A DNA stretch of 13,213 bases from Gammaproteobacteria bacterium UBA3532 (GCA_002376965.1 DFOV01000359.1:1-13213), one strand, 5' to 3'; numbered from the stretch's first letter, positions 1 to 7,406 are shown. Translations and numbers: made by a program. Notes: generated by a model not told the origin, from the letters alone.

Positions 1-72
1 GTGGTGGCGGTTTGCGCTGTGGTGCCGGTTTGTGCTGTGGTGGCGGTTTGCGCTGTGGTGGTAGCTTGCGGT
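1..72. repeat. 18-bp tandem repeat inside the FliK-like gene
   Basis: Four consecutive 18-bp units run from 1 to 72. Units 1 and 3 are identical, unit 2 differs by two bases and unit 4 is degenerate. On the coding (minus) strand they encode a six-residue repeat, AQTATT or AQTGTT. The array reaches the window edge, so the true copy number is unknown. Because the unit is a multiple of three, copy-number change would lengthen or shorten the linker without a frameshift. Confidence 0.85.
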
Positions 73-1394
73 GGGTTAACTGATTGTTGAGATAAACCGG
101 GCTGATTCTTAATAATTGAAGTTTCTTTTCCTAGCGAAGTCGAATCAACCGCGGCTCCTTGTGTCGTTGCGATAGTTTGTTGATTGGCTGGTTGGCGTAG
201 GTTATTGGCGATGCTTGCCTCAAGCGGCTTAGTAGCTGCCTGTGGCGCAATGGGGCCAATAGTCATCTTGTTTTGGTCGGGCTTAGCTGCCGCTTGGGTT
301 GCTGCGTTATTTGGGGTGGACTCAGTTGTATAGGTGAACTTAGCTAGCCGAGCTTGGAGCGGGTTATTTGGTATTGATGAAGATGGCTTGTTGTTTGCCT
401 CAGATTTGGCCCCACTGATTGCTGCTGTTTCGCTGGTAGTTTTTACCAGTTGGATCAGTTGAGACTTTATATTCAGTCTCAACTGGGTAATTGCTTGCTG
501 AACTTGGGTGGTTGATGAGTCTTTATTTATAGCGGCCGCTTTCGCCATATTTTGTTCTAACGTCGCTGGTGCATTAAGCATGGCCTGGCGTAGTCGATCC
601 GGTTTGACCAACTGTGATAACTGCGGCAGCTGTTGCAACAGCTCTCTGACTTGATTTTTTAATACTGGAGGAAGTGAAATATTCTGGGCTTCTGCACGTT
701 TGGTTAGCTGGGCCAATTGCTTTAAGGCTGGTGCTAGTGGTTGCGCGGTTTTAGATTGTTGGCCTGCTAATGCCTCAAGGTACTGTTTAGTTTGGGCTGG
801 GGTGAGTTGCTGAAGCGTTTCGGGCAACTTCATGAGAGAGCGCATTCGCTCTAATGCCTGGCTTGGCAAATGACTAGCAACCGCTGCTTGCGCTGTCGAG
901 CTATGCGAGGGCTGCGTTGCAGGACTTGGTGATGTTTGTGTTGGGGCCTTAGGTGTTGGTGGCGTTTGTGGCGATGTCTGTTGCCCGCTCGCCTGTGGCG
1001 GTGGTTGGGGCAATGGTGTCTGCTGCGTTTGTACCGCAACACCAGTCTGCGCTGGAGCTGGCGGTGGTTGTGTGGTAATTTGAACCACTAGCGCTGGCGG
1101 TGGTGGCACCACTTGATGATTGCTATTGCTGGTTTGACTCGTCACCGGCGTTAGTTGAACTTTGCCTTGGGTGTTAATATTAACCTGGTATTGTAACTGC
1201 TGCCCTGGTGGCAACGGAGCCGGTGTCTTCACTTGAATTTGGCCAGCGGACGTCGACAGCAATGCCTGCTGATTTGGCAGTTGCTTGACGACCTTAGCAT
1301 CGATCACTGTACCATCTAACTTGGTGAGCGCATCGGGCTTAACCGGCTGCTGTTGCACGACGGCTTTGAGTAAGCGGGCTAGCTCAATATTCAT
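1..1394 (-). CDS. FliK-like hook-length control protein, N-terminal part (runs off left edge)
   Basis: An open frame of 464 codons without a stop starts at an ATG at 1394-1392 and leaves the window at base 1. A strong GGGAGG ribosome site lies 4 bases upstream of the ATG. Residues 1-85 form a small predicted domain (start MNIELARLLKAVV, then a PLPPGQQLQYQV segment) like the N-terminus of many FliK-type proteins. Residues 90-170 are a Pro/Gln/Thr-rich linker with PPPP at 97-100 and further PPP runs. Residues 175-320 look helical and Gln/Leu-rich. The visible end is an Ala-Gln-Thr repeat. The conserved C-terminal Flg_hook domain that would prove the family lies outside the window, so the call rests on composition, architecture and the N-terminal pattern. 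FliK proteins set hook length and switch flagellar export specificity. The gene is divergent from rnm. An unrelated low-complexity surface or export protein is the main alternative. Confidence 0.55.
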   Translation of the reverse strand, partial: MNIELARLLKAVVQQQPVKPDALTKLDGTVIDAKVVKQLPNQQALLSTSAGQIQVKTPAPLPPGQQLQYQVNINTQGKVQLTPVTSQTSNSNHQVVPPPPALVVQITTQPPPAPAQTGVAVQTQQTPLPQPPPQASGQQTSPQTPPTPKAPTQTSPSPATQPSHSSTAQAAVASHLPSQALERMRSLMKLPETLQQLTPAQTKQYLEALAGQQSKTAQPLAPALKQLAQLTKRAEAQNISLPPVLKNQVRELLQQLPQLSQLVKPDRLRQAMLNAPATLEQNMAKAAAINKDSSTTQVQQAITQLRLNIKSQLIQLVKTTSETAAISGAKSEANNKPSSSIPNNPLQARLAKFTYTTESTPNNAATQAAAKPDQNKMTIGPIAPQAATKPLEASIANNLRQPANQQTIATTQGAAVDSTSLGKETSIIKNQPGLSQQSVNPPQATTTAQTATTAQTGTTAQTAT

Positions 1395-1405
1395 TAAGCC
1401 TCCCT

Positions 1406-1434
1406 TTGAGCCCCAATATTATGTTTTGTACAAG
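1406..1434 (+). promoter_or_regulatory. Candidate sigma-70 promoter for rnm
   Basis: TTGAGC at 1406-1411 and TACAAG at 1429-1434 are separated by 17 bases. This places transcription start near 1441, about 9 bases before the rnm ATG, which would give a very short leader. The region also holds an 8-bp palindrome, TTGTACAA (1426-1433). Both boxes are only partial consensus matches. Confidence 0.35.
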
Positions 1435-1449
1435 AGTCATATCCATTCT

Positions 1450-2280
1450 ATGAGTATAGTCTACGATCTTCATTCCCATTCGAGCTGTTCTGATGGCAGC
1501 TTATCTCCCGAGGCTTTGGTTGAATTAGCGCACGAAAACGGTGTTGATGTGTTGGCACTGACCGACCACGACTGCCTCGCTGGTATTGAATCAGCCCAGC
1601 TAATGGCGAACAGCCTAGGAATGACCCTTATACCTGGTGTGGAAATATCAACATCTTGGCGTAATCGTGAATTACACATCGTCGGCTTGAATATCGACAC
1701 ATCGGACAAAGACTTGATAGCACTACTGGAATCGCAGCAACAAAATCGAATTCAGCGCGCAAAAAAAATTGGTGACAAGCTAGCGAAGAAAAAAATAGTG
1801 GGGGTTTGGGAAGAGGCGAGAAGGCTTGCTGGCAGTGATATTGTGACTCGAGCGCACTTTGCTAGAGTTTTGGTTGAGCGAGGTGTTTGTCAGAAAATGC
1901 AGCAGGCATTCGACCGCTATTTGGGTCAAGGAAAGGCTGCATATGTTTCCACTGAATGGGCTGAGCTGGAGCAGGTTATTTCTCATATACATCAAGCAAA
2001 AGGGGTTGCTGTATTGGCGCATCCTCATCGATATGTTACGACAGGCGCTTGGCGCAGAAGAATGTATACGGCGTTTAAAAGCGCTGGAGGTGATGCCATT
2101 GAAGTGGTCTGTGCTGGAATATCACCACAAACGCTTCACCAATTAGCCAGCGATGCACGAACCTATCAATTTCATGGCTCTTGCGGCTCAGATTTTCATT
2201 CACCGGAGAATACTTGGATTCGTCTTGGACGCTTGGCGGAGTTTCCAATAGGTGTGCGTAAAGTATGGGATTTGTTCTGA
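1450..2280 (+). CDS. rnm: PHP-domain 5'-3' exoribonuclease / 3',5'-nucleotide bisphosphatase (RNase AM, YciV family)
   Basis: The 276-residue protein matches the E. coli YciV/Rnm (formerly TrpH) pattern along its length; the E. coli protein is 293 residues. The PHP metal ligands are visible: DLHSHSS (His8, His10, Asp15), LTDHD (Asp39, His40), GVEIST (Glu65), His76 of HIVGLNID, AHPHRY (His191, His193) and SDFH (Asp248, His250). E. coli Rnm matures the 5' ends of 5S and other rRNAs and degrades short RNAs 5' to 3'; that role is inferred here from family membership. The ATG at 1450 is chosen because YDLHSH follows at once, as in relatives. The frame stays open upstream to 1285, but that extension would overlap the divergent gene and shows no homology. 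There is no clear Shine-Dalgarno sequence before 1450, fitting a short or leaderless transcript. It converges on proS. Confidence 0.93.
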   Translation: MSIVYDLHSHSSCSDGSLSPEALVELAHENGVDVLALTDHDCLAGIESAQLMANSLGMTLIPGVEISTSWRNRELHIVGLNIDTSDKDLIALLESQQQNRIQRAKKIGDKLAKKKIVGVWEEARRLAGSDIVTRAHFARVLVERGVCQKMQQAFDRYLGQGKAAYVSTEWAELEQVISHIHQAKGVAVLAHPHRYVTTGAWRRRMYTAFKSAGGDAIEVVCAGISPQTLHQLASDARTYQFHGSCGSDFHSPENTWIRLGRLAEFPIGVRKVWDLF

Positions 2281-2289
2281 TTCAGGAAT

Positions 2290-2331
2290 TTTTTTTAGCA
2301 GAGCGCATGTCGGTGTGCTCTGCTAAAAAAA
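2290..2331. repeat. 18-bp inverted repeat between convergent rnm and proS
   Basis: Seven T's plus AGCAGAGCGCA (2290-2307) pair with TGTGCTCTGCT plus seven A's (2314-2331), giving an 18-bp stem with one G-U pair and a 6-base loop. On both strands the T tract comes before the GC-rich stem and the A tract after it. This is the reverse of the usual A-tract/stem/T-tract bidirectional terminator. It may still cap mRNA 3' ends as a hairpin. rnm ends at 2280 and proS at 2352. Confidence 0.8.
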
Positions 2332-2349
2332 TGCATGTCTAAATAGACA
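2325..2349 (-). terminator. Weak candidate intrinsic terminator for proS
   Basis: On the minus strand, just after the proS stop, a short stem TGTCT/AGACA (2336-2349) with a 4-base loop is followed by TGCA and then seven T's (2331-2325). The stem is short and AT-rich, so termination would be weak. The T tract doubles as one arm of the larger inverted repeat, so the two structures would compete. An equally weak counterpart for rnm is a 5-bp stem at 2275-2287 followed by eight T's. Confidence 0.35.
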
Positions 2350-2351
2350 GG

Positions 2352-4064
2352 TTATGGATTAACGTGATCGTTGATGAAAGCTACGATTTGGTCGAGCGCT
2401 ATCATTTTCGGCTCACTGGAACGGCGACACTTATATTCAACTTCGCCTTTATCCAATACTTTATCGCCAATCACAATGCGATGTGGAATGCCCATCAATT
2501 CGGAATCAGCAAACATAACGCCAGGACGTTCTTTGCGATCATCAAATAAGACATCAAAACCTAGTTCCGTTAGTTCATTGTAAATCTTTTCGGCTGTTTC
2601 CTGAACTCGGTGGGAGCGCTGCATATTGATTGGTGTGATCGCAATATGGAACGGAGCGATGGCATCTGGCCAGATGATTCCTCGGTCGTCGTTGTTTTGC
2701 TCAATGGCAGCTGCAACGATACGTGAAACGCCGATACCGTAGCACCCCATTGGCATTACCTGGTCTTTCCCTTCTTCGTTGAGAACCGTCGCCTTCATCG
2801 CTTCACTGTATTTTTCGCCAAGCTGGAAGATATGGCCTACTTCAATACCACGACAAATGTCTATAGTACCTTGTCCATCCGGGCTTGCATCACCAACAAC
2901 AATATTCCGTATGTCCTTAACTTCGGGGAGGGCGATATCTCGCTCCCAATTAACACCCGTTAGATGGAACCCATCTTTATTGGCGCCACAGACAAAATCA
3001 GATAAAACGCTGGCTGCGCGGTCGACAAAGGTCGGTATGTCCAAGCTGACTGGTCCGATGGATCCCGTTGAACAGCCAAGCTTAGCCTTGATTTCTTCAT
3101 CTGAGGCAAACTCTAATGGATTGGCTACGCCTTCAATATTTTGTGCTTTGACATCATTCAGTTCGTGATCGCCACGGAGAATAAGGGCAACTAATGCTCC
3201 TTCCTCTTCACCACGAACAATCAGCGTTTTCACCAGTTGCACAGGCTTTACATCGAGCGCTTGAGATACTTCTTCGATGCTATGCTGGTTTGGTGTGGCG
3301 ACTTCCTGCATTGGTTGCGTTGGAGCAGCGCGGGGCGTATCAGGTGCCAAACACTCTGCCTTTTCGATGTTGGCGGCATAATCGCTATCAGAGCTAAAGG
3401 CAATCGCGTCTTCACCTGATTCGGCCAAAACGTGAAACTCATGCGATCCACTCCCACCAATGCTACCGGTATCCGCCAATACTGCTCTAAATTCGAGCCC
3501 CATGCGGCTAAATATTCGGCAATACGTATCAAACATTGCGTCATATGTTTCCACTAAGGATTCTTCATTCAGGTGGAAAGAATAGGCATCTTTCATGGTG
3601 AATTCACGAGCGCGCATCACGCCAAAACGAGGTCGGACTTCATCGCGAAATTTGGTTTGGATCTGGTAGAAATTAACCGGCAATTGTTTGTAACTGCGGA
3701 TTTCTTTGCGAGCCAGATCGGTGATCACTTCTTCATGGGTTGGGCCTAGGCAAAAGGTTCGATCATGACGATCGGCAATGCGTAATAGCTCTGGACCAAA
3801 CTGCTCCCAACGACCTGATTCTTCCCAAAGCTCTGCCGGTTGAACTACTGGCATTAACACCTCAATAGCGCCCGAGCGGTTCATTTCTTCACGAACGATA
3901 TTCTCGACTTTACGCAATACGCGCAGTCCTGTTGGTAGCCAGGTATATAAGCCTGAAGCAAGCTTTCGGATCATGCCAGCACGTAGCATGAGCTGGTGAC
4001 TGATAATTTCTGCGTCGGCAGGCGTTTCTTTTAGTGTTGAAATAAGGTAGCGACTACTTCGCAT
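2352..4064 (-). CDS. proS: Prolyl-tRNA synthetase (bacterial type with INS editing domain)
   Basis: This 570-residue class II synthetase charges tRNA-Pro and hydrolyses mischarged Ala-tRNA-Pro. It follows the E. coli enzyme (572 residues) closely. Visible parts are motif 1 near 60-75, GPTHEE at 108-112, motif 2 [10 protein letters not shown] (139-148), the [12 protein letters not shown] block (199-210), and the INS (YbaK-like) editing insertion at about 224-405. That insertion has the conserved Lys279, a GSIGP loop (334-338) and His367. Motif 3 CYGIGVSR is at 441-448 and the anticodon-binding domain at about 470-570. The ATG at 4064 is chosen because the family begins MRxSxYL and GAGGA lies 4 bases upstream. 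The frame extends 27 codons further to a TTG at 4145, but that stretch has no family similarity and contains the leader hairpin. It lies 118 bp downstream of dusC on the same strand and probably has its own promoter. Confidence 0.98.
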   Translation of the reverse strand: MRSSRYLISTLKETPADAEIISHQLMLRAGMIRKLASGLYTWLPTGLRVLRKVENIVREEMNRSGAIEVLMPVVQPAELWEESGRWEQFGPELLRIADRHDRTFCLGPTHEEVITDLARKEIRSYKQLPVNFYQIQTKFRDEVRPRFGVMRAREFTMKDAYSFHLNEESLVETYDAMFDTYCRIFSRMGLEFRAVLADTGSIGGSGSHEFHVLAESGEDAIAFSSDSDYAANIEKAECLAPDTPRAAPTQPMQEVATPNQHSIEEVSQALDVKPVQLVKTLIVRGEEEGALVALILRGDHELNDVKAQNIEGVANPLEFASDEEIKAKLGCSTGSIGPVSLDIPTFVDRAASVLSDFVCGANKDGFHLTGVNWERDIALPEVKDIRNIVVGDASPDGQGTIDICRGIEVGHIFQLGEKYSEAMKATVLNEEGKDQVMPMGCYGIGVSRIVAAAIEQNNDDRGIIWPDAIAPFHIAITPINMQRSHRVQETAEKIYNELTELGFDVLFDDRKERPGVMFADSELMGIPHRIVIGDKVLDKGEVEYKCRRSSEPKMIALDQIVAFINDHVNP

Positions 4065-4103
4065 AGTGTCCTCGGGTCTAATGTCGTTAAAAATGCTTCC
4101 TAC

Positions 4104-4140
4104 CCAGAAACGGGTGTTGAGGCAGCAATGAAATTTCTGG
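4104..4140 (-). promoter_or_regulatory. proS leader hairpin
   Basis: A perfect 7-bp inverted repeat, CCAGAAA/TTTCTGG (4140-4134 with 4110-4104 on the minus strand), encloses a 23-base loop. It sits almost exactly at the predicted 5' end of the proS transcript, about 40 bases before the ATG. It may stabilise the 5' end. No T-box, anti-terminator or U tract is visible. Confidence 0.4.
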
Positions 4141-4147
4141 CGCAAAC

Positions 4148-4176
4148 ATAATAGACTTTTGGCACAGGCGCAACAA
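4148..4176 (-). promoter_or_regulatory. Candidate sigma-70 promoter for proS
   Basis: On the minus strand, TTGTTG (4176-4171) and TATTAT (4153-4148) are 17 bases apart, with the -10 box matching five of six consensus positions. The predicted start near 4141 gives a leader of about 77 bases. The promoter lies just after the dusC stop, so proS can be expressed independently of the upstream SDR-dusC pair. Confidence 0.5.
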
Positions 4177-4182
4177 GGTCAA

Positions 4183-5145
4183 TTAAATTGCCTGTTGTCG
4201 TTGGTTCGTTGCCTGTGCAGTATCAAGTGCTTTTCTAATACTCATTATGTCGTTTAACGCGCGAATATGCTCAAAAAGCGTTATGGCTTGCGGATAGCTT
4301 TTTTTGAGATATTTAAGCCATTGCTTAATGCGTCTGGGAAAGTAAAGTGGGGCATTCCCCGGTACGTCCTGATCCAGGTAAGCCAGCAAAATTGATACAA
4401 CCTCATCCCAAAGCATTATTTGGCTATTGTGCCTGATAACTTGAGACAGGTTGGGAGTGGTTAGTGCACCTCGTCCAACCATAAGGCGGTTGGTGGAGCT
4501 ATGTTGAATACATTGATTGGCGTCTTTATGATCCCAAATCTCACCATTGGCACACACCGGAATACTTAGGCGTTGAACGATTTTCTGAATAGCATTCCAG
4601 TTGATGGCATCGGCACGATAACCGTCTTGTTTGGTTCGGCCATGCACGACCAGTTCATTAGCTCCTCCTGCTGCGACTGCATCAGCTATATCGCAGCTGA
4701 ATGTATCGGTATCCCAGCCCAGTCGAATTTTTGCTGATACAACATGTCGCTGTGGAACCGCATCACGCACAGACTTGACCACCCGATAGATGGATTCTGG
4801 CTCTTGAAGCATAGCTGCGCCGCCGTTTTTACGGTTAACGCCTTTTGATGGACAGCCAAAGTTAATATCGACACCTTGAGAGCCCAACTCTATCGCCCGT
4901 ACGGCATTTTCAGCCATCCAGCCTGGTTCGCGGCCTAACAACTGAATACGAACGGGTGTTCCCGCTTGAGTGAAGCCGCTGTTATATAACTCTGGACTCA
5001 TTCGGAAAAATACGCGTTCCGGTAATAACTGGTCAACCACTCGTACAAATTCTGTTACGCAAAGATCATATTGATTACATTGTGTTAGTAAATCACGCAC
5101 CCAAAAATCAAGTACGCCTTCCATCGGAGCGAGGGCCAAATACAC
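4183..5145 (-). CDS. dusC: tRNA-dihydrouridine(16) synthase DusC
   Basis: This 320-residue FMN- and NADPH-dependent enzyme reduces a D-loop uridine of tRNA to dihydrouridine; E. coli DusC acts on U16. The opening LALAPMEGVLDFWVR, the signature TEFVRVVDQLLP (31-42), VDINFGCPSKGVN with catalytic Cys98, the ELVVHGRTKQDGYRA block (164-178), CANGEIWD (198-205) and the phosphate-binding VGRGAL (223-228) all match DusC rather than DusA or DusB. The start codon is GTG at 5145-5143. Its first base is the last base of the upstream SDR stop (TAGTG), so translation is probably coupled. AGGAG lies about 10 bases upstream, inside the SDR gene. Together with proS downstream it makes a small tRNA-related group. 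Confidence 0.95.
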   Translation of the reverse strand: MYLALAPMEGVLDFWVRDLLTQCNQYDLCVTEFVRVVDQLLPERVFFRMSPELYNSGFTQAGTPVRIQLLGREPGWMAENAVRAIELGSQGVDINFGCPSKGVNRKNGGAAMLQEPESIYRVVKSVRDAVPQRHVVSAKIRLGWDTDTFSCDIADAVAAGGANELVVHGRTKQDGYRADAINWNAIQKIVQRLSIPVCANGEIWDHKDANQCIQHSSTNRLMVGRGALTTPNLSQVIRHNSQIMLWDEVVSILLAYLDQDVPGNAPLYFPRRIKQWLKYLKKSYPQAITLFEHIRALNDIMSIRKALDTAQATNQRQQAI

Positions 5146-6008
5146 TACTTATTTTCTCCTCGCGAAACTTTCATCAGCACGCGATCGAGCGCGTTGGTGG
5201 ATAGAATTCTCTTGAGATAGCCAAAAAGGTAGGTCGGAAAAGTAACGTAATATCTTGGCTTAGGTTTTGTGCTTTCTAAAAAATCAATTAGCTTGGCCGC
5301 TACTGCATCGGCTGGTAAAGTGAATGGCGCTGCAGGGCCCGGTTTAGCGAGTCGCTTTATAACACTTTCGTAGGCCTGTTTATGTGGGCTTTCACTGAAA
5401 TTAAGATTGTCGCGGAGTGCCATCAAGGCGTTTTGTCGGAACAGGCTCTCAACAGGGCCCGGTTCGATCAAGCCGACCTGAATATTGGTCTGGGTCATCT
5501 TTAATTCCATGCGCAGGGTATCCGTTAAGCCTTCCATCGCATGCTTCGATGCATTGTAGGCTCCGCGAAACGGTAGGCTGACCAAACCAAGCACCGAACT
5601 ATTAAAAGCGATACGTCCATGCCCTTGTTGGCGCATCAGCTTGATAACTCGTCTTGTTAACTCGAAGGTGCCAAAAACGTTGGTAGTGAATTGGCGTTCG
5701 AGATTTTTACGCGTTAAATCTTCAACGGCGCCTGGCTGACCGAACCCGGCATTGTTAAACAAAAAGTCTAGTTTGCCAGCTGTAATACGCAGACAAGCTT
5801 CCAGTCCACTTTCAATGGATTTATCGTCGTCGACATCAAGCAACACGGCATGCCAGCCATTTTCCTTGAGTTTGTTTACGTCTGCTTGTTTGCGAGCACT
5901 AGTAACCACCAAGTAGCCGCGGTCATGCAATATGCGAGCACAATGGTAGCCGATCCCACTTGAGCAACCGGTGACTAATATTGATTTAGACGTATTTTCC
6001 ATAGACAT
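5145..6008 (-). CDS. Short-chain dehydrogenase/reductase, YbbO-like classical SDR
   Basis: The 287-residue protein has a full Rossmann SDR core. Visible motifs are the nucleotide-binding TGCSSGIG (13-20), DVDDD (58-62), NNAG (85-88), Asn110, the catalytic Ser138 of FNSSVLG, and YNASK with Tyr151 and Lys155. IEPGPV follows near 186-191. The overall pattern is closest to E. coli YbbO, an NADP-dependent aldehyde reductase; the real substrate cannot be read from sequence. A basic, hydrophobic C-terminal stretch (about 250-275) could associate with membrane. The start is either the ATG at 6008 or the ATG at 6002. The second has a weak GCGGA site at 6-base spacing, the first has none. Its stop overlaps the dusC start by one base. 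Confidence 0.9.
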   Translation of the reverse strand: MSMENTSKSILVTGCSSGIGYHCARILHDRGYLVVTSARKQADVNKLKENGWHAVLLDVDDDKSIESGLEACLRITAGKLDFLFNNAGFGQPGAVEDLTRKNLERQFTTNVFGTFELTRRVIKLMRQQGHGRIAFNSSVLGLVSLPFRGAYNASKHAMEGLTDTLRMELKMTQTNIQVGLIEPGPVESLFRQNALMALRDNLNFSESPHKQAYESVIKRLAKPGPAAPFTLPADAVAAKLIDFLESTKPKPRYYVTFPTYLFGYLKRILSTNALDRVLMKVSRGENK

Positions 6009-6071
6009 TCCGCAAGAAGAAGGAAACTGCGCCAGAGGATAGGGGATTCTTCCTGAGAAGAAAAGGGGATT

Positions 6072-6094
6072 AGCGATTATTACAAACTATCGCT
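6072..6094 (-). other. Small inverted repeat between lipoprotein gene and SDR gene
   Basis: AGCGAT and ATCGCT form a 6-bp stem with an 11-base loop. On the minus strand it is followed by AATCCCCTTTTC, a poor U tract. It may be a leaky terminator after the lipoprotein gene. The surrounding gap at 6009-6145 shows no convincing promoter for the SDR gene. Confidence 0.25.
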
Positions 6095-6145
6095 GGATAT
6101 ATCGGCGCATCCCTGCGTCTGATAGGAATTACTGCTTACTTTGAA

Positions 6146-6724
6146 CTAGCCAGGATCTGAGCAGTCTGCTTTTGCCAAGGGTGAAAAGCCGCCATCAGGT
6201 TTCCAAACTTTCACGCGCATTTCGAGCTGCTGGGCTTTTGCTAGACCCAAAATATCTTTTTCACAGAACAGTTCTACAGCCCGTGCATTGCGAGCCGATT
6301 TGTCACTCAGTGCATTCAGCTCATCAATAACGGCTTCGGAAGCGTCAATATGTAAGGTGACCTTCCCATCAAGCTTTGATGATTTTTTAAATGTAGCTAG
6401 ATCTTGTGATTCAAGGATTTCTCTATAGGCTTCGACTAAGTCGGTATCAGGAGAGAAGCTTTTCGCTTCGCGTTCAACTTTCTCCACGACACTTGTTTTG
6501 GCTGCTTCCACATCCTTTTCTACATTTTCCATGGCCTTTTTCATATCAGGTTTGGGAGAGGCCGATGGTTTTTTAGCCGCAGGCTGACTGGACTGGCTCT
6601 GCGACGCTTTGGAGTCTGATGGGGCTGCGCTTTGTGGTGATTTGCTGGAGTCGTCGCCACATGCACTTAAACCAAACACCAAACCCACTAGTAGGCCAAA
6701 CTTCAATAGCTTATTATGTCTCAT
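6146..6724 (-). CDS. Putative lipoprotein of unknown function
   Basis: I do not recognise the family of this 192-residue protein. A type II signal peptide is clear: basic MRHNKLLK, a hydrophobic core, and lipobox LSAC with Cys22 as the lipidated residue. Gly follows at +2, so the inner-membrane Asp+2 retention signal is absent and an outer-membrane location is more likely. Residues 24-60 are a Ser/Lys/Pro/Gln-rich flexible tether. Residues 60-90 are charged and helical, possibly coiled coil. Residues 91-192 form a compact domain with two cysteines (154, 188) that could make a periplasmic disulfide. The Shine-Dalgarno sequence before the ATG is weak. The gene is transcribed away from fmdB-aspS and toward the SDR gene, with a 137-bp gap that argues against tight coupling. 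Confidence 0.8.
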   Translation of the reverse strand: MRHNKLLKFGLLVGLVFGLSACGDDSSKSPQSAAPSDSKASQSQSSQPAAKKPSASPKPDMKKAMENVEKDVEAAKTSVVEKVEREAKSFSPDTDLVEAYREILESQDLATFKKSSKLDGKVTLHIDASEAVIDELNALSDKSARNARAVELFCEKDILGLAKAQQLEMRVKVWKPDGGFSPLAKADCSDPG

Positions 6725-7007
6725 ATCTCAATACACCCGCTGTACTATGTAATTTTGTTCGTTCTCTAGAGCCTGTTTAACTCATTTAAGATGTTTATTG
6801 TTTACTGTCGGAAGACGGTATCTGTCTCGCGTCCACATCCCCCTTATGTATAAAAACTAGTCGGTAGTTTGTATTGCGTCCAGAAATTGGGTGTAAAAAC
6901 GCGTTAATTAACTGTTATTGCGGAAAAACGTTGTAATAGAACAAATCGCCCCAATAAATAGGCTCGTTGAAATTTGGCCTTTGTCATTGTTGATTACTGA
7001 CAAATGC
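6725..7007. other. Divergent intergenic region without a gene
   Basis: This gap between the lipoprotein gene (leftward) and the fmdB operon (rightward) is AT-rich and has no supported ORF or RNA gene. It holds a 7-bp stem, TACTGTC/GACGGTA, with a GGAA tetraloop (6803-6820, one G-U pair) and two overlapping palindromes, AACGCGTT (6898-6905) and GTTAATTAAC (6903-6912). A second AAAAACG copy follows the palindromes (6924 region). These could be operator sites. No strong promoter for the lipoprotein gene was found. Confidence 0.5.
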
Positions 7008-7035
7008 TTGTTTCGATATGGCGTGCGGCTATAAT
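7008..7035 (+). promoter_or_regulatory. Promoter of the fmdB-aspS-yebC-ruvCAB-tol operon
   Basis: TATAAT at 7030-7035 is a perfect -10 box, with a weaker TTGTTT at 7008-7013 and a 16-base spacer. Transcription would start near 7042. The leader of about 50 bases contains a 5-bp hairpin GCGAG/CTCGC (7060-7077) just before the GAGG ribosome site of fmdB. Genes follow closely to the right edge, so this may drive the whole cluster, although internal promoters are possible. Confidence 0.65.
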
Positions 7036-7093
7036 GTGCCGTTTGGTTTAGCGTTGATGGCGAGACAATGGGCTCGCTGTTGTGAGGGATTCT

Positions 7094-7366
7094 ATGCCAA
7101 TTTATGAATATCGTTGTGAGAATTGTGGCCACGAACTAGAGAAGTTACAGAAAATGTCGGATGCGCCGTTGACCGAGTGCCCAGACTGTAACACCTCATC
7201 ACTTAAAAAATTGATTTCAGCCGCCGGTTTTCAACTCAAGGGATCTGGCTGGTACGAAACCGACTTTAAAGGTAAAAAGAAGGCTGAAAACAAAAGTGAC
7301 AGTAAAAACGAAAGTAAAAGCGATTCCACATCAGCATCGAAGAAAGAAACACCGTCTTCTAAATAA
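7094..7366 (+). CDS. FmdB-family zinc ribbon protein
   Basis: This 90-residue protein starts MPIYEYRC, the hallmark of FmdB/CxxC_CxxC_SSSS regulatory-type zinc ribbons. Two CxxC knuckles, Cys8/Cys11 and Cys29/Cys32, would bind one zinc ion. The core ends near LKGSGWYETDF, and the last 25-30 residues are a Lys/Ser/Glu-rich disordered tail. Its molecular role is not established; FmdB was named from a formamidase/amidase regulator. The ATG at 7094 is chosen because relatives begin MPIYEY and GAGG lies 6 bases upstream. A GTG at 7082 in the same frame adds four residues and is unlikely. It leads the operon, 40 bp before aspS, an arrangement found in several Pseudomonas-like gammaproteobacteria. 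Confidence 0.9.
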   Translation: MPIYEYRCENCGHELEKLQKMSDAPLTECPDCNTSSLKKLISAAGFQLKGSGWYETDFKGKKKAENKSDSKNESKSDSTSASKKETPSSK

Positions 7367-7406
7367 GAGTGAAGACCCAACAGTATAGCGGAGAGAGCGA
7401 GTTACC

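Noticed and set aside
1..72. CRISPR-like array at the left edge
   Set aside because: Units are 18 bp, directly adjacent without spacers, and translate in frame to a six-residue repeat inside a gene.
851..1042. Arg/His-rich 63-residue frame on the minus strand
   Set aside because: It is a shadow frame within the longer minus-strand FliK-like frame; its composition comes from reading Pro/Gln codons out of phase.
1285..1449. 55-codon upstream extension of rnm
   Set aside because: It overlaps the divergent FliK-like coding frame, has no PHP-family similarity, and the family N-terminus begins right at 1450.
4065..4145. 27-codon N-terminal extension of ProRS from a TTG
   Set aside because: The family starts at MRSSRYL, a good ribosome site precedes 4064, and the extension covers the leader hairpin.
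6725..7093. LexA (SOS) box before the operon or lipoprotein gene
   Set aside because: Partial CTGT sequences occur (for example near 6749 and 6805) but none has ACAG at the required 8-base spacing.
6908..7132. 74-residue minus-strand frame across the operon promoter
   Set aside because: It overlaps the TATAAT promoter and the fmdB start, has no ribosome site and no recognisable features.
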